Shown: positions 26,001 to 40,100 of the stretch, in pieces
Layout of the letters: every line of letters begins with the position of its first letter
Numbering within the stretch: the stretch's first letter is position 1
Assembly (NCBI RefSeq): GCF_029227915.1
Contig: NC_079888.1
Span: 868,001 to 932,000 of the forward strand
Length of the DNA: 64,000 bases
Direction: 5' to 3'
Origin: Hydractinia symbiolongicarpus
Taxonomy: Eukaryota > Cnidaria > Hydrozoa > Anthoathecata > Hydractiniidae
Made by a program: the position numbers and the translations under genes
Notes under the pieces: generated by a model
Told to the model about the DNA's origin: nothing
What the model saw: the letters and a program-made list of their open reading frames with translations, nothing else
Database searches by the model: none

Positions 26001-27881
26001 GAGTTAAAAAGAATGTTATTTCTTGGAGTCCAATTGGCTCATTTATCACATTTATAAGGTCACAGTCCAGAATCAGTTCAATTAAGTCCCACAGTCAATT
26101 GTTTCACTTTTAAAAGCGATACAACTTAGTAAGATCGGAAAAAATCGTTAAATACATGTTGGTACGAATATGTGAAGCAACCGTTGTAACTCAAACGGAT
26201 TGACACCGTTAGAAAGTCAATGAAATGTAGTTTTTGAAACTGTCTCTACTTTTTCAGTGCGAACTAACGGCTAGGATTGGTCCCACAGTAAAAAATGACA
26301 TATTTATCTTAATTTTTAAATAAAGCGCTCTCACAGTGCCCAGTGTAATTGCTGAGTTCCGGCAATCATGTCGAGTTAAAAAGAATGTTATTTCTTGGAG
26401 TCCAATTGGCTCATTTATCACACTTATAAGGTCACAGTGCAGAATCAGTTCAATTAAGTCCCACAGTCAATCGTTTCACTTTTAAAAGCGATACAACTTA
26501 GTAATATCGGAGAAAATCGCTAAATACATGTTGGTACGAATACATGACGCAATCGTTGTAACTCAAACGGATTGACACCGTTAGAAATTCAATGAAAAGT
26601 AGTTTTTGAAACTGTCTCTGTTTTTTTAGCGCGAACTAACGGCTAGGATTGGTCCCATAGTAAAAAATGACTTATTTATCTAAATTTTTAAATGAAGCGC
26701 TACCACAGGGTCCAGTGTAATCGTTGAGTTCCGGCAGTCATGTCGAGTTAAAAAGAATGTTATTTCTTGGAGTCCAATTGGCTCACATATCACATTTATA
26801 AGGTCAGAGTCCAGAATCAGTTCAATTAAGTCCCACAGTCAATTGTTTCACTTTTAAAAGCGATACAACTTAGTAAGATCGGAAAAAATCGCTAAATACA
26901 TGTTGGTACGAATATGTGAAGCAACCGCTGTAACTCAAACGGATTGACACCGTTAGAAAGTCAATGAAAGGTAGTTTTTGAAACTGTCTCTATTTCTTCA
27001 GCGTGAACTAACGGATAAGATTGGTACCACAGTAAAAAATGACTTATTTATCTAAATTTTTAAATAAAGCGCTCCCACAGGGTCCAGTGTAATCGTTGAG
27101 TTCCGGAAATCCTGTCGAGTTAAAAAGAATGTTATTTCTTGGAGTCCAATTGGCTCATTTATCACATTTATAAGGTCACTGTCCAGAATCAGTTCAATTA
27201 AGTCCCACAGTCAATCTGTTCACCGTTAAAAGCGATACAACTTAGTAATATCGGAACAAAATCACTAAATACATGTTGGTACGAATATGTGACGCAACCG
27301 TTGTAACTCAAACGGATTGACACCGTTAAAAAGACAATGAAATGTAGTTTTTGAAACTGTCTCTATTTCTTCAGCGTGAACTATCGGATAGGATTGGTCT
27401 CACAGTAAAAAATGACTTATTTATCGAAATTTTTAAATGAAGCGCTACCACAGATCCAGTGTAATCGCTGAGTTCCGGCAATCATGTCAAATTAAGAAGA
27501 TCGTCATTCCTTGGAGACCAAGTGACTCATTTATCACATTTAGCAGGTCACAGTCCAGAATCAGTTCAATTAAGTCCCACAGTCAATCGTTTCACTTTTA
27601 AAAGCGAGACAACTTAGTAATACCGGAAGAAATCGCTAAATATATGTTGGTATGAATCTTTGACGCAATCGTTGTAACTAAAACGGATTGACACCGTTAG
27701 AAAGTCAATGAAATGTAGATTTTGAAACTGTCTCTACTTCTTCAGCGCGAACTAACGGCTAGGATTGGTCCCATAGTAAAAAATGACTTATTTATCTAAA
27801 TTTTTAAATGAAGCGCTACCACAGGGTCCAGTGTAATCGTTGAGTTCCGGCAATCATGTCGATTTAAAAAGAATGTTATTT
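23049..27881. repeat. Diverged relative of the 13.3-20.7 kb region
   Basis: Monomer starts are 23049, 23421, 23792, 24164, 24535, 24907, 25279, 25650, 26022, 26394, 26766, 27138 and 27510. From 23421 on the order of subtypes parallels 13260-15489, then 15861-17348, then 19952-20696. It lacks the monomer equivalent to 15490 and lacks the extra 2603-bp copy. This supports a common ancestral multi-monomer unit that existed before the 2603-bp duplication. Confidence 0.65.
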
Positions 27882-28997
27882 CTTGGAGTCCAATTGGCTC
27901 ACATATCACATTTATAAGGTCAGAGTGCAGAATCAGTTCAATTAAGTCCCACAGTCAATTGTTTCACTTTTAAAAGCGATACAACTTAGTAAGATCGGAA
28001 AAAATCGCTAAATACATGTTGGTACGAATATGTGAAGCGACCGCTGTAACTCAAACGGATTGACACCGTTAGAAAGTCAATGAAAGGTAGTTTTTGAAAC
28101 TGTCTCTATTTCTTCAGCGTGAACTAACGGATAGGATTGGTACCACAGTAAAAAATGACTTATTTATCTAAATTTTTAAATAAAGCGCTACCACAGGGTC
28201 CAGTGTAATCGTTGAGTTCCGGCAATCCTGTCGAGTTAAAAAGAATGTTATTTCTTGGAGTCCAATTGGCTCATTTATCACATTTATAAGGTCACAGTCC
28301 AGAATCAGTTCAATTAAGTCCCACAGTCAATCTGTTCACCGTTAAAAGCGATACAACTTAGTAATATCGGAACAAAATCACTAAATACATGTTGGTACGA
28401 ATATGTGACGCAACCGTTGTAACTCAAACGGATTGACACCGTTAAAAAGACAATGAAATATAGTTTTTGAAACTGTCTCTATTTCTTCAGCGTGAACTAT
28501 CGGATAGGATTGGTCTCACAGTAAAAAATGAATTATTTATCGAAGTTTTTAAATGAAGCGCTACCACAGAGTCCAGTGTAATCGCTGAGTTCGGCAATCA
28601 TGTCAAATTAAGAAGATTGTCATTCCTTGGAGACCAAGTGACTCATTTATCACATTTAGCAGGTCACAGTCCAGAATCAGTTCAATTAAGTCCCACAGTC
28701 AATCGTTTCACTTTTAAAAGCGAGACAACTTAGTAATACCGGAAGAAATCGCTAAATATATGTTGGTATGAATCTTCGACGCAACCGTTGTAACTCAAAC
28801 GGATTGACACCGTTAGAAACTCAATGAAATCTAGTTTTTGAAACTGTCTCTATTTCTTCAGCGAGAACTAACGGCTAGGATTGGTCCCACAGTAAAAAAT
28901 GACATATTTATCTTAATTTTTAAATAAAGCGCTCCCACAGCGCCCAGTGTAATCGCTGAGTTCCGGCAATCATGTCGAGTTAAAAAGAATGTTATTT
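26766..28997. repeat. 1116-bp three-monomer tandem duplication
   Basis: Monomers 26766, 27138 and 27510 correspond to 27882, 28254 and 28626, offset 1116 bp. Shared marks are GGCTCACATATCAC with GGTCAGAG, CTGTTCACCG, and GGAGACCAAGTGAC with AAGCGAGACAAC. Scattered differences show that it is older than the 2603-bp duplication. Confidence 0.8.
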
Positions 28998-29369
28998 CTT
29001 GGAGTCCAATTGGCTCATTTATCACATTTATAAGATGACAGTCCAGAATCAGTTCAATTAAGTCCCACAGTCAATCGTTTTACTTTCAAAAGCGATACCA
29101 CTTAGTAATATCGAAAAAAAACACTTAATACATGTTGGTACGGATATGTGAAGCAACCGTTGTAACTCAAACGGATTGACACCGTTAGAAAGTCAATGAA
29201 AAGTAGTTTTTGAAACTGTCTCTGTTTTTTCAGCACGAACTAACCCCTAGGATTGGTCCCACAGTAAAAAATGACTTATTTATCTAAATTTTTAAATGAA
29301 GCGCTACCACAGGGTCCAGTGTAACCGTTGAGTTCCGGCAATCATGTCGAGTTAAAAAGAATGTTATTT
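28998..29369. repeat. Single x-like monomer between blocks
   Basis: This full 372-bp monomer has the GAAAAAAAACACTTAAT and GATGACAG marks of type x. It also has a private AACTAACCCCTAGG. It separates the 1116-bp duplication from the next five-monomer HOR. Confidence 0.8.
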
Positions 29370-32300
29370 CTTGGAGTCCAATTGGCTCATTCATCACACT
29401 TATAAGGTCACAGTCCAGAATCAGTTCAATTAAGTCCCACAGTCAATTGTTTCACTTTTAAAAGCGATACAACTTAGTAATATCGGAAAAAATCGCTAAA
29501 TACATGTTGGCACGAATATGTGAAGCAACCGTTGTAACTCAAACGGATTGACACCGTTAGAAAGTCGATGAAAGGTGGTTTTTGAAACTGTCTCTATTTC
29601 TTCAGCGTGAACTAACGGATAGGATTGGTCCCACAGTAAAAAATGACTTATTTATCGAAATTTTTAAATGAAGCGCTACCACAGGGTCCAGTGTAATCGC
29701 TGAGTTCCGGCAATTATGTTGAGTTAAAAAGAATGTTATTTCTTGGAGTTCAATTGGCTCATTTATCACATTTATCAGGTCACAGTCCAGAATCATTTCA
29801 ACTAAGTCCCACAGTCAATCGGTTCACCGTTAAAAGCGATACAACTTAGTAATATCGGAACAAAATCACTAAATACATCTTGGTACGAATATGTGACGCA
29901 ACCGTTGTAACTCAAACGGATTGACACCGTTAAAAAGACAATGAAATGTAGTTTTTGAAACTGTCTCTATTTCTTCAGCGTGAACTAATGGATAGGATTG
30001 GTCCCAAAGTAAAAAATGACTTATTTATTGAAATTTTTAATCAAAGCGCTACCACAGGGTCCAGTGTAATCGCTGAGTTCCGGCAATCATGTCAAATTAA
30101 GAAGATTGTCATTCCTTGGAGACCAAGTGACTCATTTATCACATTTAGCAGGTCACTGCCCAGAATCAGTTCAATTAAGTCCCACAGTCAATTGTTTCAC
30201 TTTCAAAAGCGATACCACTTAGTAATATCGAAAAAAAACACTTAATACATGTTGGTACGGATATGTGAAGCAACCGTTGTAACTCAAACGGATTGACACC
30301 GTTAGAAAGTCAATGAAACGTAGTTTTTGAAACTGTCTCTATTTCTTCAGCGTGAACTAACGGATAGGATTGGTACCACAGTAAAAAATGACTTATTTAT
30401 CAAAATTTTTAAATAAAGCGCTACCACAGGGTCCAGTGTAATCGTTGAGTTCCGGCAATCCTGTCGAGTTAAAAAGAATGTTATTTCTTGGAGTCCAATT
30501 GGCTCATTTATCACATTTATAAGGTCACAGTCCAGAATCAGTTCAATTAAGTCCCACAGTCAATCTGTTCACCGTTAAAAGCGATACAACTTAGTAATAT
30601 CGGAACAAAATCACTAAATACATGTTGGTACGAATATGTGACGCAACCGTTGTAACTCAAACGGATTGACACCGTTAAAAAGACAATGAAATGTAGTTTT
30701 TGAAACTGTCTCTATTTCTTCAGCGTGAACTATCGGATAGGATTGGTCTCACAGTAAAAAATGACTTATTTATCGAAATTTTTAAATGAAGCGCTACCAC
30801 AGAGTCCAGTGCAATCGCTGAGTTCCGGCAATCATGTCAAATTAAGAAGATTGTCATTCCTTTGAGACCAAGTGACTCATTTATCACATTCATAAGGTCA
30901 CAGTCCAGAATCAGTTCAATTAAGTCCCACAGTCAATTGTTTCACTTTTAAAAGCGATACAACTTAGTAAGATCGGAAAAAATCGTTAAATACATGTTGG
31001 TACGAATATGTGAAGCAACCGTTGTAACTCAAACGGATTGACACCGTTAGAAAGTCAATGAAATGTAGATTTTGAAACTGTCTCTACTTCTTCAGCGCGA
31101 ACTAACGGCTAGGATTGGTCCCTCAGTAAAAAATGACATATTTATCTTAATTTTTAAATAAAGCGCTCTCACAGTGGCCAGTGTAATCGCTGAGTTCCGG
31201 CAATCATGTCGAGTTAAAAAGAATGTTATTTCTTGGAGTCCAATTGGCTCATTTATCACACTTATATGGTCACAGTCCAGAATCAGTTCAATTAAGTCCC
31301 ACAGTCAATTGTTTCACTTTTAAAAGCGATACAACTTAGTAATATCGGAAAAAATTGCTAAATACATGTTGGTACGAATATGTGAGGCAACCGTTGTAAC
31401 TCAAACGGATTGACACCGTTAGAAAGTCGATGAAAGGTGGTTTTTGAAACTGTCTCTATTTCTTCAGCGTGAACTAACGGATAGGATTGGTCCCACAGTA
31501 AAAAATGACTTATTTATCGAAATTTTTAAATGAAGCGCTACCACAGAGTCCAGTGTAATCGCTGAGTTCCGGCAATTATGTTGAGTTAAAAAGAATGTTA
31601 TTTCTTGGAGTTCAATTGGCTCATTTATCACATTTATCAGGTCACAGTCCAGAATCATTTCAACTAAGTCCCACAGTCAATCGGTTCACCGTTAAAAGCG
31701 ATACAACTTAGTAATATCGGAACAAAATCACTAAATACATCTTGGTACGAATATGTGACGCAACCGTTGTAACTCAAACGGATTGACACCGTTAAAAAGA
31801 CAATGAATTGTAGTTTTTGAAACTGTCTCTATTTCTTCAGCGTGAACTAATGGATAGGATTGGTCCCAAAGTAAAAAATGACTTATTTATTGAAATTTTT
31901 AATCAAAGCGCTACCACAGGGTACAGTGTAATCGCTGAGTTCCGGCAATCATGTCAAATTAAGAAGATTGTCATTCCTTGGAGACCAAGTGACTCATTTA
32001 TCACATTTAGCAGGTCACAGTCCAGAATCAGTTCAATTAAGTCCCACAGTCAATTGTTTCACTTTCAAAAGCGATACCACTTAGTAATATCGAAAAAAAA
32101 CACTTAATACATGTTGGTACGGATATGTGAAGCAACCGTTGTAACTCAAACGGATTGACACCGTTAGAAAGGCAATGAAAGGTAGTTTTTGAAACTGTTT
32201 CTATTTCTTCAGCGTGAACTAACGGATAGGATTGGTCCCACAGTAAAAAATTACTTATTTATCTTAATTTTTAAATAAAGCGCTCCCACAGCGCCCAGTG

Positions 32301-35300
32301 TAATCGCTGAGTTCCGGCAATCATGTCGAGTTAAAAAGAATGTTATTTCTTGGAGTCCAATTGGCTCATTTATCACATTTATAAGATGACAGTCCAGAAT
32401 CAGTTCAATTAAGTCCCACAGTCAATCGTTTCACTTTCAAAAGCGATACCACTTAGTAATATCGAAAAAAAACACTTAATACATGTTGGTACGGATATGT
32501 GAAGCAACCGTTGTAACTCAAACGGATTGACACCGTTAGAAAGTCAATGAAATGTAGTTTTTGAAACTGTCTCTATTTCTTCAGCGTGAACTAATGGATA
32601 GGATTGGTCCCACAGTAAAAAATTACTTATTTATTGAAATTTTTAAATAAAGCGCTACCACAGGGTCCAATGTAATCGCTGAGTTCTGGCAATCATGTCG
32701 AGTTAAAAAGAATGTTATTTCTTGGAGTTCAATTGGCTCATTTATCACATTTATAAAGTCACAGTCCAGAAACAGTTCAATTAATTCCCACAGTCAATCG
32801 TTTCACTTTTAAAAGCGATACAACTTAGTAAGATCGGAACAAATCGCTAAATACATGTTGGTACGAATACGTGACGCAATCGTTGTAACTCAAACGGATT
32901 GACACCGTCAGAAAGTCAAAGAAAAGTAGTTTTTGAAACTGTCTCTGTTTTTTCAGCGCGAACTAACGGCAAGGATTGTTCCCACAGTAAAAAATGACTT
33001 ATTTATCTAAATTTTTAAAAGAAGCGCTACAATAGGGTCCAGTGTAATCGTTCAGTTCCGGCAATCATGTCGAGTTAAAAAGAATGTTATTTCTTGGAAT
33101 CCAATTGGATCATTTATCACATTTATAAGGTCACAGTCCAGAATCAGTTCAATTAAGTCCCACAGTCAATTGTTTCACTTTTAAAAGCGATACAACTTAG
33201 TAAGATCGGAAAAAATCGCTAAATACATGTTGGTACGAATATGTGAAGCAACAGTTGTAACTCAAACGGATTGACACCGTTAGAAAGTCAATGAAATGTA
33301 GTTTTTGAACCTGTCTCTACTTCTTCAGCGCGAACTAACGGCTAGGATTGGTCCCACAGTAAAAAATGACTTATTTATCTTAATTTTTAAATAAAGCGCT
33401 CCCACAGCGCCCAGTGTAATCGCTGAGTTCCGGCAATCATGTCGAGTTAAAAAGAATGTTATTTCTTGGAGTCCAATTGGCTCATTTATCACATTTATAA
33501 GATGAAAGTCCAGAATCAGTTCAATTAAGTCCCACAGTCAATCGTTTCACTTTCAAAAGCGATACCACTTAGTAATATCGAAAAAAAACACTTAATACAT
33601 GTTGGTACGGATATGTGAAGCAACCGTTGTAACTCAAACGGATTGACACCGTTAGAAAGTCAATGAAATGTAGTTTTTGAAACTGTCTCTATTTCTTCAG
33701 CGTGAACTAATGGATAGGATTGGTCCCAAAGTAAAAAATGACTTATTTATTGAAATTTTTAATCAAAGCGCTACCACAGGGTCCAGTGTAATCGCTGAGT
33801 TCCGGCAATCATGTCAAATTAAGAAGATTGTCATTCCTTGGAGACCAAGTGACTCATTTATCACATTTAGCAGGTCACAGTCCAGAATCAGTTCAATTAA
33901 GTCCCACAGTCAATTGTTTCACTTTCAAAAGCGATACCACTTAGTAATATCGAAAAAAAACACTTAATACATGTTGGTACGGATATGTGAAGCAACCGTT
34001 ATAACTCAAACGGATTGACACCGTTAGAAAGTCAATGAAAGGTAGTTTTTGAAACTGTTTCTATTTCTTCAGCGTGAACTAACGGATAGGATTGGTCCCA
34101 CAGTAAAAAATTACTTATTTATCTTAATTTTTAAATAAAGCGCTCCCACAGCGCCCAGTGTAATCGCTGAGTTCCGGCAATCATGTCGAGTTAAAAAGAA
34201 TGTTATTTCTTGGAGTCCAGTTGGCTCATTTATCACATTTATAAGATGACGGTCCAGAATCAGTTCAATTAAGTCCCACAGTCAATCGTTTCACTTTCAA
34301 AAGCGATACCACTTAGTAATATCGAAAAAAAACACTTAATACATGTTGGTACGGATATGTGAAGCAACCGTTGTAACTCAAACGGATTGACACCGTTAGA
34401 AAGTCAATGAAATGTAGTTTTTGAAACTGTCTCTATTTTTTCAGCGTGAACTAACGGATAGGATTGGTCCCACAGTAAAAAATTACTTATTTATTGAAAT
34501 TTTTAAATAAAGCGCTACCACAGGGTCCAATGTAATCGCTGAGTTCTGGCAATCATGTCGAGTTAAAAAGAATGTTATTTCTTGGAGTTCAATTGGCTCA
34601 TTTATCACATTTATAAAGTCACAGTCTAGAAACAGTTCAATTAATTCCCACAGTCAATCGTTTCACTTTTAAAAGCGATACAACTTAGTAAGATCGGAAA
34701 AAATCGCTAAATACATGTTGGTACGAATATGTGAAGCAACCGTTGTAACTCAAACGGATTGACACTGTTAGAAAGTCAATGAAATGTAGTTTTTGAACCT
34801 GTCTCTACTTCTTCAGCGCGAACTAACGGCTAGGATTGGTCCCACAGTAAAAAATGACTTATTTATCTAAATTTTCAAATGAAGCGCTACCATAGGGTCC
34901 AGTGTAATCGTTCAGTTCCGGCAATCATGTCGAGTTAAAAAGAATGTTATTTCTTGGAATCCAATTGGCTCATTTATCACATTTATAAGGTCACAGTCCA
35001 GAATCAGTTCAATTAATTCCCACAGTCAATATTTTCACTTTTAAAAGCGATACAACTTAGTAAGATCGGAAAAAATCGCTAAATACATGTTGGTACGAAT
35101 ATGTGAAGCAACCGTTGTAACTCAAACGGATTGACACTGTTAGAAAGTCAATGAAATGTAGTTTTTGAACCTGTCTCTACTTCTTCAGCGCGAACTAACG
35201 GCTAGGATTGGTCCCACAGTAAAAAATGACTTATTTATCTAAATTTTTAAATGAAGCGCTACCATAGGGTCCAGTGTAATCGTTCAGTTCCGGCAATCAT

Positions 35301-35696
35301 GTCGAGTTAAAAAGAATGTTATTTCTTGGAATCCAATTGGCTCATTTATCACATTTATAAGGTCACAGTCCAGAATCAGTTCAATTAATTCCCACAGTCA
35401 ATATTTTCACTTTTAAAAGCGATACAACTTAGTAAGATCGGAACAAATCACTAAATACATGTTGGTACGAATACGTGACGCAATCCTTGTAACTCAAACG
35501 GATTGACACCGTTAGAAAGTCAATGAAAAGTAGTTTTTGAAACTGTCTCTGTTTATTCAGCGCGAACTAACGGCTAGGATTGGTCCCACAGTAAAAAATG
35601 ACTTATTTATCTAAATTTTTAAATGAAGCGCTGCCACAGGGTCCAGTGTAATCGTTGAGTTCCGGCAATCATGTCGAGTTAAAAAGAATGTTATTT
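29370..35696. repeat. Five-monomer HOR of 1860-1862 bp with local rearrangements
   Basis: Monomer starts are 29370, 29742, 30115, 30487, 30860, 31232, 31604, 31977, 32349, 32721, 33093, 33465, 33837, 34209, 34581, 34953 and 35325. The segment 29370-30320 matches 31232-32180 at offset 1862 (GTTGAGTTAAAAAG, CATCTTGGTACG, TTTTTAATCAAAGCG). The segment from about 31850 matches 33710 onward at offset 1860. Monomers 34953 and 35325 are a 372-bp tandem pair that share GTCAATATTTTCAC and GTTCAGTTCCGG. Confidence 0.8.
34953..35696. repeat. 372-bp tandem monomer pair
   Basis: The monomers at 34953 and 35325 share the private marks GTCAATATTTTCAC (35027 and 35399 areas), GGAATCCAATTGG and a CATAGGGTCCAGTG/GTTCAGTTCC junction upstream of each. 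This indicates a single-monomer duplication inside the five-monomer HOR. Confidence 0.75.
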
Positions 35697-37184
35697 CTTG
35701 GAGTCCAATTGGCTCATTTATCACATTTATAAGGTCACAGTCCAGAATCAGTTCAATTAAGTCCCACAGTCAATTGTTTCACTTTTAAAAGCGATACAAC
35801 TTAGTAAGATCGGAAAAAATCGCTAAATACATGTTGGTACGAATATGTGAAGCAACCGTTGTAACTCAAACGGATTGACACCGTTAAAAAGTCATTGAAA
35901 TATAGTTTTTAAAACTGTCTGTACTTCTTCAGCGCGAACTAACGGCTAGGATTGGTTCTACAGTAAAAAATGACTTATTTATCTTAATTTTTAAATAAAG
36001 CGCTCCCACAGCGCCCAGTGTAATCGCTGAGTTCCGGCAATCATGTCGAGTTAAAAAGAATGTTATTTCTTGGAGTTCAATTGGCTCATTTATCACATTT
36101 ATAAGGTCACAGTCCAGAAACAGTTCAATTAATTCCCACATTCAATCGTTTCACTTTTAAAAGCGATACAACTTAGTAAGATCGGAACAAATCGCTAAAT
36201 ACATGTTGGTACCAATACGTGACGCAATCGTTGTAACTCAAACGGATTGACACCGTTAGAAAGTCAATGAAAAGTAGTTTTTGAAACTGTCTCTGTTTTT
36301 TCAGCACGAACTAACGGATAGGATTGGTCCCGCAGTAAAAAATGACTTATTTATCGAAATTTCTAGATAAAGCGCTACCACAGGGTCCAGTGTAATCGCT
36401 GAGTTCCGGCAATCATGTCGAGTTAAAAAGAATGTTATTTCTTGGAGCTCAATTGGCTCATTTATCACATTTATAAGTTCACAGTCCAGAAACAGTTCAA
36501 TTAATTCCCACAGTCAATCGTTTCACTTTTAAAAGCGATACAACTTAGTAAGATCGGAACAAATCGCTAAATACATGTTGGTACGAATACGTGACGCAAT
36601 CGTTGTAACTCAAACGGATTGACACCGTTAGAAAGTCAATGAAAAGTAGTTTTTGAAACTGTGTCTGTTTTTTCAGCGCGAACTAACGGATAGGATTGGT
36701 CCCACAGTAAAAAATTACTTATTTATCGAAATTTCTAAATAAAGCGCTACCACAGGGTCCAGTGTAATCGCTGAGTTCCGGCAATCATGTCGAGTTAAAA
36801 AGAATGTTATTTCTTGGAGTTCAATTGGCTCATTTATCACATTTATAAGGTCACAGTCCAGAAACAGTTCAATTAATTCCCACAGTCAATCGTTTCTCTT
36901 TTAAAAGCGATACAACTTAGTAAGATCGGAACAAATCGCTAAATACATGTTGGTACGAATACGGGACGCAATCGTTGTAACTCAAACGGATTGACACCGT
37001 CAGAAAGTCAATGAAAAGTAGTTTTTGACACTGTCTCTGTTTTTTCAGTGCTAACTAACGGCTAGGATTGGTCCCACAGTAAAAAACGACTTATTTATCT
37101 AAATTTTTATATGAAGCGCTACCACAGGGTCCAGTGTAATCGTTGAGTTCCGGCAATCATGTCAGGTTAAAAAGAATGTTATTT
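35697..37184. repeat. First, diverged p-q-r-s unit
   Basis: Monomer starts are 35697, 36069, 36441 and 36813. They have the order and marks of the following HOR: p with GTTAAAAAGTCA; q and r with GGAACAAATCGC and a CTAGATAAAGCG end; s with GTTTCTCTTTTAAAAG and TTTTTATATGAAGCG. They carry private changes such as GGTTCTACAG and CCCGCAGT. This unit marks the edge of the homogenised 37-45 kb block. Confidence 0.75.
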
Positions 37185-40100
37185 CTTGGAGTTCAATTGG
37201 CTCATTTATCACATTTATAAGGTCACAGTCCAGAATCAGTTCAATTAAGTCCCACAGTCAATTGTTTCACTTTTAAAAGCGATACAACTTAGTAAGATCG
37301 GAAAAAATCGCTAAATACATGTTGGTACGAATATGTGAAGCAACCGTTGTAACTCAAACGGATTGACACCGTTAAAAAGTCAATGAAATGTAGTTTTTGA
37401 AACTGTCTCTACTTCTTCAGCGCGAACTAACGGCTAGGATTGGTCCTACAATTAAAAATGACTTATTTATCTTAATTTTTAAATAAAGCAATCCCACAGC
37501 GCCCAGTGTAATCGCTGAGTTCCGGCAATCATGTCGAGTTAAAAAGAATGTTATTTCTTGGAGCTCAATTGGCTCATTTATCACATTTATAAGTTCACAG
37601 TCCAGAAACAGTTCAATTAATTCCCACAGTCAATCGTTTCACTTTTAAAAGCGATACAACTTAGTAAGATCGGAACAAATCGCTAAATACATGTTGGTAC
37701 GAATACGTGACGCAATCGTTGTAACTCAAACGGATTGACACCGTTAGAAAGTCAATGAAAAGTAGTTTTTGAAACTGTCTTTGTTTTTTCAGCGCGAACT
37801 AACGGATAGGATTGGTCCCACAGTAAAAAATTACTTATTTATCGAAATTTCTAGATTAAGCGCTACCACAGGGTCCAGTGTAATCGCTGAGTTCCGGCAA
37901 TCATGTCGAGTTAAAAAGAATGTTATTTCTTGGAGCTCAATTGGCTCATTTATCACATTTATAAGTTCACAGTCCAGAAACAGTTCAATTAATTCCCACA
38001 GTCAATCGTTTCACTTTTAAAAGCGATACAACTTAGTAAGATCGGAACAAATCGCTATATACATGTTGGTACGAATACGTGACGCAATCGTTGTAACTCA
38101 AACGGATTGACACCGTTAGAAAGTCAATGAAAAGTAGTTTTTGAAACTGTGTCTGTTTTTTCAGCGCGAACTAACGGATAGGATTGGTCCCACAGTAAAA
38201 AATTACTTATTTATCGAAATTTCTAAATAAAGCGCTACCACAGAATCCAGTGTAATCGCTGAGTTCCGGCAATCATGTCGAGTTAAAAAGAATGTTATTT
38301 CTTGGAGTTCAATTGGCTCATTTATCACATTTATAAGGTCACAGTCCAGAAACAGTTCAATTAATTCCCACAGTCAATCGTTTCTCTTTTAAAAGCGATA
38401 CAACTTAGTAAGATCGGAACAAATCGCTAAATACATGTTGGTACGAATACGTGACGCAATCGTTGTAACTGAAACGGATTGACACCGTTAGAAAGTCAAT
38501 GAAAAGTAGTTTTTGAAACTGTCTCTGTTTTTTCAGCGCAAACTAACGGCTAGGATTGGTCCCATAGTAAAAAACGACTTATTTATCTAAATTTTTATAT
38601 GAAGCGCTACCACAGGGTCCAGTGTAATCGTTGAGTTCCGGCAATCATGTCGAGTTAAAAAGAATGTTATTTCTTGGAGTCCAATTTGCTCATTTATCAC
38701 ATTTATAAGGTCACAGTCCAGAATCAGTTCAATTAAGTCCCACAGTCAATTGTTTCACTTTTAAAAGCGATACAACTTAGTAAGATCGGAAAAAATCGCT
38801 AAATACATGTTGGTACGAATATGTGAAGCAACCGTTGTAACTCAAATGGATTGACACCGTTAAAAAGTCAATGAAATGTAGTTTTTGAAACTGTCTCTAC
38901 TTCTTCAGCGCGAACTAACGGCTAGGATTGGTCCTACAGTTAAAAATGACTTATTTATCTTAATTTTTAAATAAAGCGCTCCCACAGCCCCCAGTGTAAT
39001 CGCTGAGTTCCGGCAATCATGTCGAGTTAAAAAGAATGTTATTTCTTGGAGCTCAATTGGCTCATTTATCACATTTATAAGTTCACAGTCCAGAAACAGT
39101 TCAATTAATTCCCACAGTCAATCGTTTCACTTTTAAAAGCGATACAACTTAGTAAGATCGGAACAAATCGCTAAATACATGTTGGTACGAATACGTGACG
39201 CAATCGTTGTAACTCAAACGGATTGACACCGTTAGAAAGTCAATGAAAAGTAGTTTTTGAAACTGTGTCTGTTTTTTTCAGCGCGAACTAACGGATAGGA
39301 TTGGTCCCACAGTAAAAAATTACTTATTTATCGAAATTTCTAAATAAAGCGCTACCACAGGGTCCAGTGTAATCGCTGAGTTCCGGCAATCATGTCGAGT
39401 TAAAAAGAATGTTATTTCTCGGAGTTCAATTGGCTCATTTATCACATTTATAAGGTCACAGTCCAGAAACAGTTCAATTAATTCCCACAGTCAATCGTTT
39501 CTCTTTTAAAAGCGATACAACTTAGTAAGATCGGAACAAATCGCTAAATACATGTTGGTACGAATACGTGACGCAATCGTTGTAACTCAAACGGATTGAC
39601 ACCGTTAGAAAGTCAATGAAAAGTAGTTTTTGAAACTGTCTCTGTTTTTTCAGCGCGAACTAACGGCTAGGATTGGTCCCATAGTAAAAAACGACTTATT
39701 TATCTAAATTTTTATATGAAGCGCTACCACAGGGTCCAGTGTAATCGTTGAGTTCCGGCAATCATGTCGAGTTAAAAAGAATGTTATTTCTTGGAGTCCA
39801 ATTGGCTCATTTATCACATTTATAAGGTCACAGTCCAGAATCAGTTCAATTAAGTCCCACAGTCAATTGTTTCACTTTTAAAAGCGATACAACTTAGTAA
39901 GATCGGAAAAAATCGCTAAATACATGTTGGTACGAATATGTGAAGCAACCGTTGTAACTCAAACGGATTGACACCGTTAAAAAGTCAATGAAATGTAGTT
40001 TTTGAAACTGTCTCTACTTCTTCAGCGCGAACTAACGGCTAGGATTGGTCCTACAGTTAAAAATGACTTATTTATCTTAATTTTTAAATAAAGCGCTCCC

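Noticed and set aside
29955-30245. 96-codon open frame on the + strand, with near copies at 31817-32107 and 33677-33967
   Set aside because: It is a satellite frame that happens to lack stops in one HOR position. It spans monomer boundaries, has no recognisable domain and recurs with the 1860-1862-bp period. Other monomers carry stops in the same place.
35929-36141. 70-codon open frame on the - strand, with related frames at 13455-13658, 15721-15909, 29602-29796, 48169-48381, 52645-52857, 60204-60392, 61596-61808 and 61968-62180
   Set aside because: The same stretch of the monomer is read in reverse. It looks protein-like because 372 is divisible by three and the frame recurs, but starts and ends vary with point mutations and no family is recognisable.
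37769-38020. 83-codon open frame repeated at 40374, 42978 and 43722 (related at 20909)
   Set aside because: The spacing (2605, 2604, 744 bp) is that of the satellite HOR. There is no sign of selection on codon positions, because substitutions and indels fall as in the rest of the monomer.
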